A DNA stretch of 64,000 nucleotides, from positions 372,001 to 436,000 of the forward strand of contig NZ_JAMFLY010000002.1 in assembly GCF_023502235.1 (NCBI RefSeq), given 5' to 3'. How positions within the stretch are numbered: the first letter of the stretch is position 1; every line of letters starts with the position of its first letter. The notes under the pieces were generated by a model. The model ran no database searches. It saw only the letters and a list, made by a program, of their open reading frames with translations, and was not told the origin of the DNA. Source of the DNA: Flagellimonas myxillae (lineage in GTDB: Bacteria > Bacteroidota > Bacteroidia > Flavobacteriales > Flavobacteriaceae). This document shows, one piece after another, positions 61,341 to 64,000 of this stretch. Made by a program: the position numbers and the translations under genes.

Positions 61341-62135
61341 TTATATAATTTTTGGCAAAGCCATTTTGATTTCATTTTTTACGAAGGGTTGGGTGTCTTC
61401 CTGCTCCAACAATTTTTGCATTGGACCCACTGCCTTCTTTTCCTGTATTTTGACCAAGGCCTGAATAATACCCACCTGGATACTTGGGTTTTTTTCTTTC
61501 TCCAGGGCCTTTACAAAAACAGATTTCACGGTTTCTGTTGAAGCAAATCCAGCAAGGGCTTCAAATGCATGGAGTCGAACAATGTCATTCTCATCCTTTA
61601 GCAAACGATTGGCCAGGGCCTTTACAATGGTCTCATCCGGATTTGGAAACTCCTCTATATAGTTTACCCCCTGTATCCGCTTGCTGGCCGATTGGTTTTC
61701 CATTAAGGAAAGCATGGCGGTCTGTTTTATCTGCAGGCTTTCTTCCCTTAGAATGGCCACATCATCGTTGGATTTTTCCATTTCCATTATCCTGCCTGTT
61801 TGGAATGTTGCGATCAATAAGGCAACACTCGCCGCTATTTTAAGCAGATTTTTGGTCCAAGGGGCTGTTCTTTTTTCAAGTTGGACCACCTTGGTTTGCG
61901 CAGACTTTTCGCGTTCCAACGCTAGGTCAAATTGTGTACTTAGCCGGTCCGAGGGAACTGGGACATGGTCCTCCTCAAAAGCTTTGAACAGTTCCCTAAG
62001 CCCTTCCAATTCTTTTTGACATGTCTCGCAACCAGCAAGATGGTTTTCGACCAGCTGTTTGTCCTTGTCGGACAGCAATCCATCCAGATACGCTGAGAGC
62101 TGGGATGAAACATGTTTGTTTTTGTCTGTCTCCAT
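61341..62135 (-). CDS. Anti-sigma factor: zinc-finger, membrane helix and HEAT repeats
   Basis: 264 residues. The N-terminal zf-HC2 motif is NHLAGCETCQ (H-x3-C-x2-C, about residues 31-40), a Zn-binding anti-sigma fold. A helix (about 95-116, LLKIAASVALLIATFQTG) spans the membrane. The C-terminal HEAT-like repeats (about 165-264; ALANRLLKDENDIVRLHAFEAL, VGIIQALVKIQEKKAV) would face the periplasm and could sense the signal. It lies 6 bases after the sigma factor, as expected of its partner. Confidence 0.85.
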   Translation of the reverse strand: METDKNKHVSSQLSAYLDGLLSDKDKQLVENHLAGCETCQKELEGLRELFKAFEEDHVPVPSDRLSTQFDLALEREKSAQTKVVQLEKRTAPWTKNLLKIAASVALLIATFQTGRIMEMEKSNDDVAILREESLQIKQTAMLSLMENQSASKRIQGVNYIEEFPNPDETIVKALANRLLKDENDIVRLHAFEALAGFASTETVKSVFVKALEKEKNPSIQVGIIQALVKIQEKKAVGPMQKLLEQEDTQPFVKNEIKMALPKII

Positions 62136-62141
62136 TATTTT

Positions 62142-62666
62142 CTAATTGGACTCCAGATAAATTACCCGGAGTTTTTTTAATATTCTGCTTACTCTGGTCT
62201 TTAAGGCGCCGGGAGTGCTTCCCACAATAGTGGCGAGTTCCTCATACCTGATTTCTTGGTACCTGTTAAGGATGATCAGCTCCCTATCTTCGGCGTTGAG
62301 CTTGTCCAGTGCATTTTGCAATTGGGAATACTCTTCCTGTTTGTCCTGCTCATTGTCCGCCTGCCTATAGTCCAACACCTCTATGGGGTCATGAAATTTG
62401 TGATCTCGGGTAAAGTGGGTCTTCAAATTGTTTCGGGCAATGCTAAACAACCATGAAACAAAAGCTCCCCCTTTATAGGATCCCCGGTACCGAATCAGCT
62501 TGTAAAAAACATCCTGTGTCAAATCCTCACTCAGCATGGCGTCCCTCGTCATTTTGAACAAATAATTGTACACATACTTGTGATGTCTGTCAAAAAGAAC
62601 CTTGAGTAAATCAAGATTGCCTTCCGCCACCTTTTGCATCAGTATTTCATCTGAAAGCGCTTCCAA
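62142..62666 (-). CDS. ECF-type RNA polymerase sigma factor
   Basis: 174 residues from a TTG at 62666, which gives the family start EALSDEILMQKVAEGNLD; the ATG at 62639 would remove the first helix. Region 2 is SEDLTQDVFYKLIRYRGSYKGGAFVSWLFSIARN and region 4 is YEELATIVGSTPGALKTRVSRI. It is paired with the zf-HC2/HEAT anti-sigma directly downstream, followed by two DUF4097 genes. Confidence 0.9.
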   Translation of the reverse strand: MEALSDEILMQKVAEGNLDLLKVLFDRHHKYVYNYLFKMTRDAMLSEDLTQDVFYKLIRYRGSYKGGAFVSWLFSIARNNLKTHFTRDHKFHDPIEVLDYRQADNEQDKQEEYSQLQNALDKLNAEDRELIILNRYQEIRYEELATIVGSTPGALKTRVSRILKKLRVIYLESN

Positions 62667-62765
62667 AGAGGTTTTTTAGCTGATTTAGTTAACCTATATA
62701 ATCAGGAAATTAAAAAAGGTTACATCCTATTGAAAAAAAAATAAGGGAAAAAGAAGAAAAAGTAA

Positions 62766-62915
62766 TCAATTGCACCCGCAATCGTCCGGTCCGCAAGATT
62801 TGGAGGCTTTCCTTTTGCTGGGCACCAAGGATTTTGGCAAAAGAAACTTCCAAGCCAAATACCCAACGGCGATGGCTAGGGTAACATAGACCAATATGTG
62901 CTGAACGGTATCCAC
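62766..62915 (-). CDS. FeoB-associated Cys-rich membrane protein
   Basis: 49 residues from a GTG at 62915 that overlaps the feoB stop by one base (TAGTG). One membrane helix (about residues 5-25) is followed by a basic tail and CGPDDCGCN, a short Cys motif suited to binding Fe2+. Small Cys-rich partners next to feoB are common. It probably helps FeoB take up ferrous iron; role by analogy. Confidence 0.78.
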   Translation of the reverse strand: MDTVQHILVYVTLAIAVGYLAWKFLLPKSLVPSKRKASKSCGPDDCGCN

Positions 62916-64000
62916 TAGTTTAGGATTTGAAAGGCGGTCAATGCAACAAGATACGCAAAAACGCTCATGAAAGCTAGTTGGATCATGGGCCAACGCCAGC
63001 TATTGGTCTCCCGCTTTACAATGGCCAAGGTACTCATACACTGCATGGCGAAAGCGTAGAAAAGCATCAGTGAAATCCCGGAAGCTAAATTAAACAAGGG
63101 CTGCTTTCCTGTTTCATCGAGTTCGGCGGCCATTCTATTTTTAATGGTCTCCTCTTCATCACTGCCCACACTATATATAGTGGCAAGAGTTCCAACAAAT
63201 ACTTCTCGTGCAGCAAAAGAGGTTAATACTGCAATACCAATTTTCCAATCGTAGCCCAAGGGCTTTACAATGGGTTCAATGGCCTTTCCTGCATACCCAA
63301 TATAGGAGTGTTCCAATTTATAACTGGCTATTTCCTGATTACGGGCACGCTCCATTAATTGGGCTGTAAGCACTTTTAAGGAATCTTCGCTGATCCTGGG
63401 GTCAGGCAGTCTTGATCCATCCGTTGCTTCACCCTTGATATTGGTGATATGGGCATTGATGTTATTTTGGATGTAATTCTGACTATAGGGACTGAGGCCT
63501 TCGGTATCAATTCTTTGGTTGACGATTTCCTCAGCATTTTTGAAATCTTGCGAATGACCATTGGAACCCAGAAACCATAGAATTATGGAAATGGCCAAGA
63601 TGATTTTTCCGGCCCCAAAAACAAAACTTTTTGTTTTTTCGAGAACCGTATAGGCCACATTTTTGATCAGGGGCAAACGGTAGGTGGGCATCTCCACCAT
63701 AAACAGGGAACGGCTTCGGATTTTCAGGATTTTGTTGAGTACGGAAGCCGAAAAAATTGCCATTCCAAAACCAAGCAAGTACAACAACATAAGGGTAAGA
63801 GCCTGATAGCTCAATCCCAAAATACTACCTTCCGGAATGACCAATGCGATTAAAATCAGATAAACGGGCAAGCGTGCGGAACAGGTGGTGAAGGGTGTAA
63901 CCAAAATGGTAATCAGCCGTTCTTTCCAATTTTCAATGGTACGGGTAGCCATAACGGCGGGGATGGCGCATGCGGTACCAGAAATCAATGGGACCACACT
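62915..64000 (-). CDS. feoB: Ferrous iron transporter FeoB, C-terminal part (runs off the right edge)
   Basis: The last 362 codons of feoB; the G-domain and first membrane half lie outside. GTACAIPAVMATRTI, CSARLPVYLILIALVIP and MPTYRLPLIKNVAY, with AAREVFVGTLATIYSVGS, are characteristic FeoB core segments. It imports Fe2+ through the inner membrane. The gene is followed by its Cys-rich partner with a one-base overlap. Confidence 0.95.
   Translation of the reverse strand, partial: SVVPLISGTACAIPAVMATRTIENWKERLITILVTPFTTCSARLPVYLILIALVIPEGSILGLSYQALTLMLLYLLGFGMAIFSASVLNKILKIRSRSLFMVEMPTYRLPLIKNVAYTVLEKTKSFVFGAGKIILAISIILWFLGSNGHSQDFKNAEEIVNQRIDTEGLSPYSQNYIQNNINAHITNIKGEATDGSRLPDPRISEDSLKVLTAQLMERARNQEIASYKLEHSYIGYAGKAIEPIVKPLGYDWKIGIAVLTSFAAREVFVGTLATIYSVGSDEEETIKNRMAAELDETGKQPLFNLASGISLMLFYAFAMQCMSTLAIVKRETNSWRWPMIQLAFMSVFAYLVALTAFQILN

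Noticed and set aside
1..64000. tRNA, rRNA, CRISPR and insertion-sequence features
   Set aside because: None found by eye: no cloverleaf with CCA-type ends, no repeat-spacer array, no transposase frames or long terminal inverted repeats with target duplications.

Overview
The window is a stretch of chromosome from a marine-type member of the Bacteroidota, most likely family Flavobacteriaceae. Evidence: DUF4097 and DUF3078 proteins, a PiT transporter fused to a PhoU-like tail, TonB-dependent receptor architecture, a carotenoid lycopene cyclase, and promoters of the Bacteroidota form TTTG-N18-20-TAnnTTTG. A Muricauda/Allomuricauda-like genus is a guess from overall gene flavour. I see no rRNA, tRNA, CRISPR array, insertion sequence or prophage. 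Both window edges cut genes: a GMC dehydrogenase on the left and feoB on the right.

Positions 1-10706 hold a sugar-oxidation locus. Two GMC-family flavoprotein dehydrogenases, both leftward, each stand back to back with a rightward TIM-barrel sugar isomerase. The first rightward operon is isomerase lipoprotein, DinB, NupG-like permease, MFS permease and Gfo/Idh/MocA dehydrogenase. The second is isomerase followed by two exported DUF1080 (3-keto-disaccharide hydrolase family) proteins. The set matches the parts list of the alternative, 3-keto-glycoside route of glycan breakdown and is the best candidate here for a little-described system.

Positions 10795-31740 are mostly housekeeping: yicC-gmk-nadD, a GH130-like protein with a DUF6503 protein, a phosphate transporter and porin pair with unusual inverted repeats upstream, dgt, dxs with a DUF3078 protein, tadA, a cold-shock protein, a ClC-type anion transporter lacking its gating glutamate, aspS, a MORN-like protein, and the RND pump. 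Positions 28231-35409 form a tetR-tolC-(four-helix protein)-adaptor-RND efflux operon with a perfect operator placed over its promoter.

Positions 35570-45618 hold an ECF sigma factor with a small membrane protein, polyprenyl synthase and lycopene cyclase, bestrophin, an amidohydrolase preceded by four direct repeats that look like LytTR sites, the LytTR regulator itself, an alpha/beta hydrolase, and a small AT-rich accessory patch (ORF6N protein, SymE-like toxin, XRE regulator, orphan). Positions 45692-49521 are a metal-uptake locus (TonB receptor, DtxR-type regulator, ZIP transporter). The rest holds small membrane and exported proteins, an SDR, a probable alpha/beta-hydrolase pseudoenzyme, an AraC regulator, an S9 peptidase, a second ECF sigma/anti-sigma/DUF4097 operon, and the feoB end with its small Cys-rich partner.
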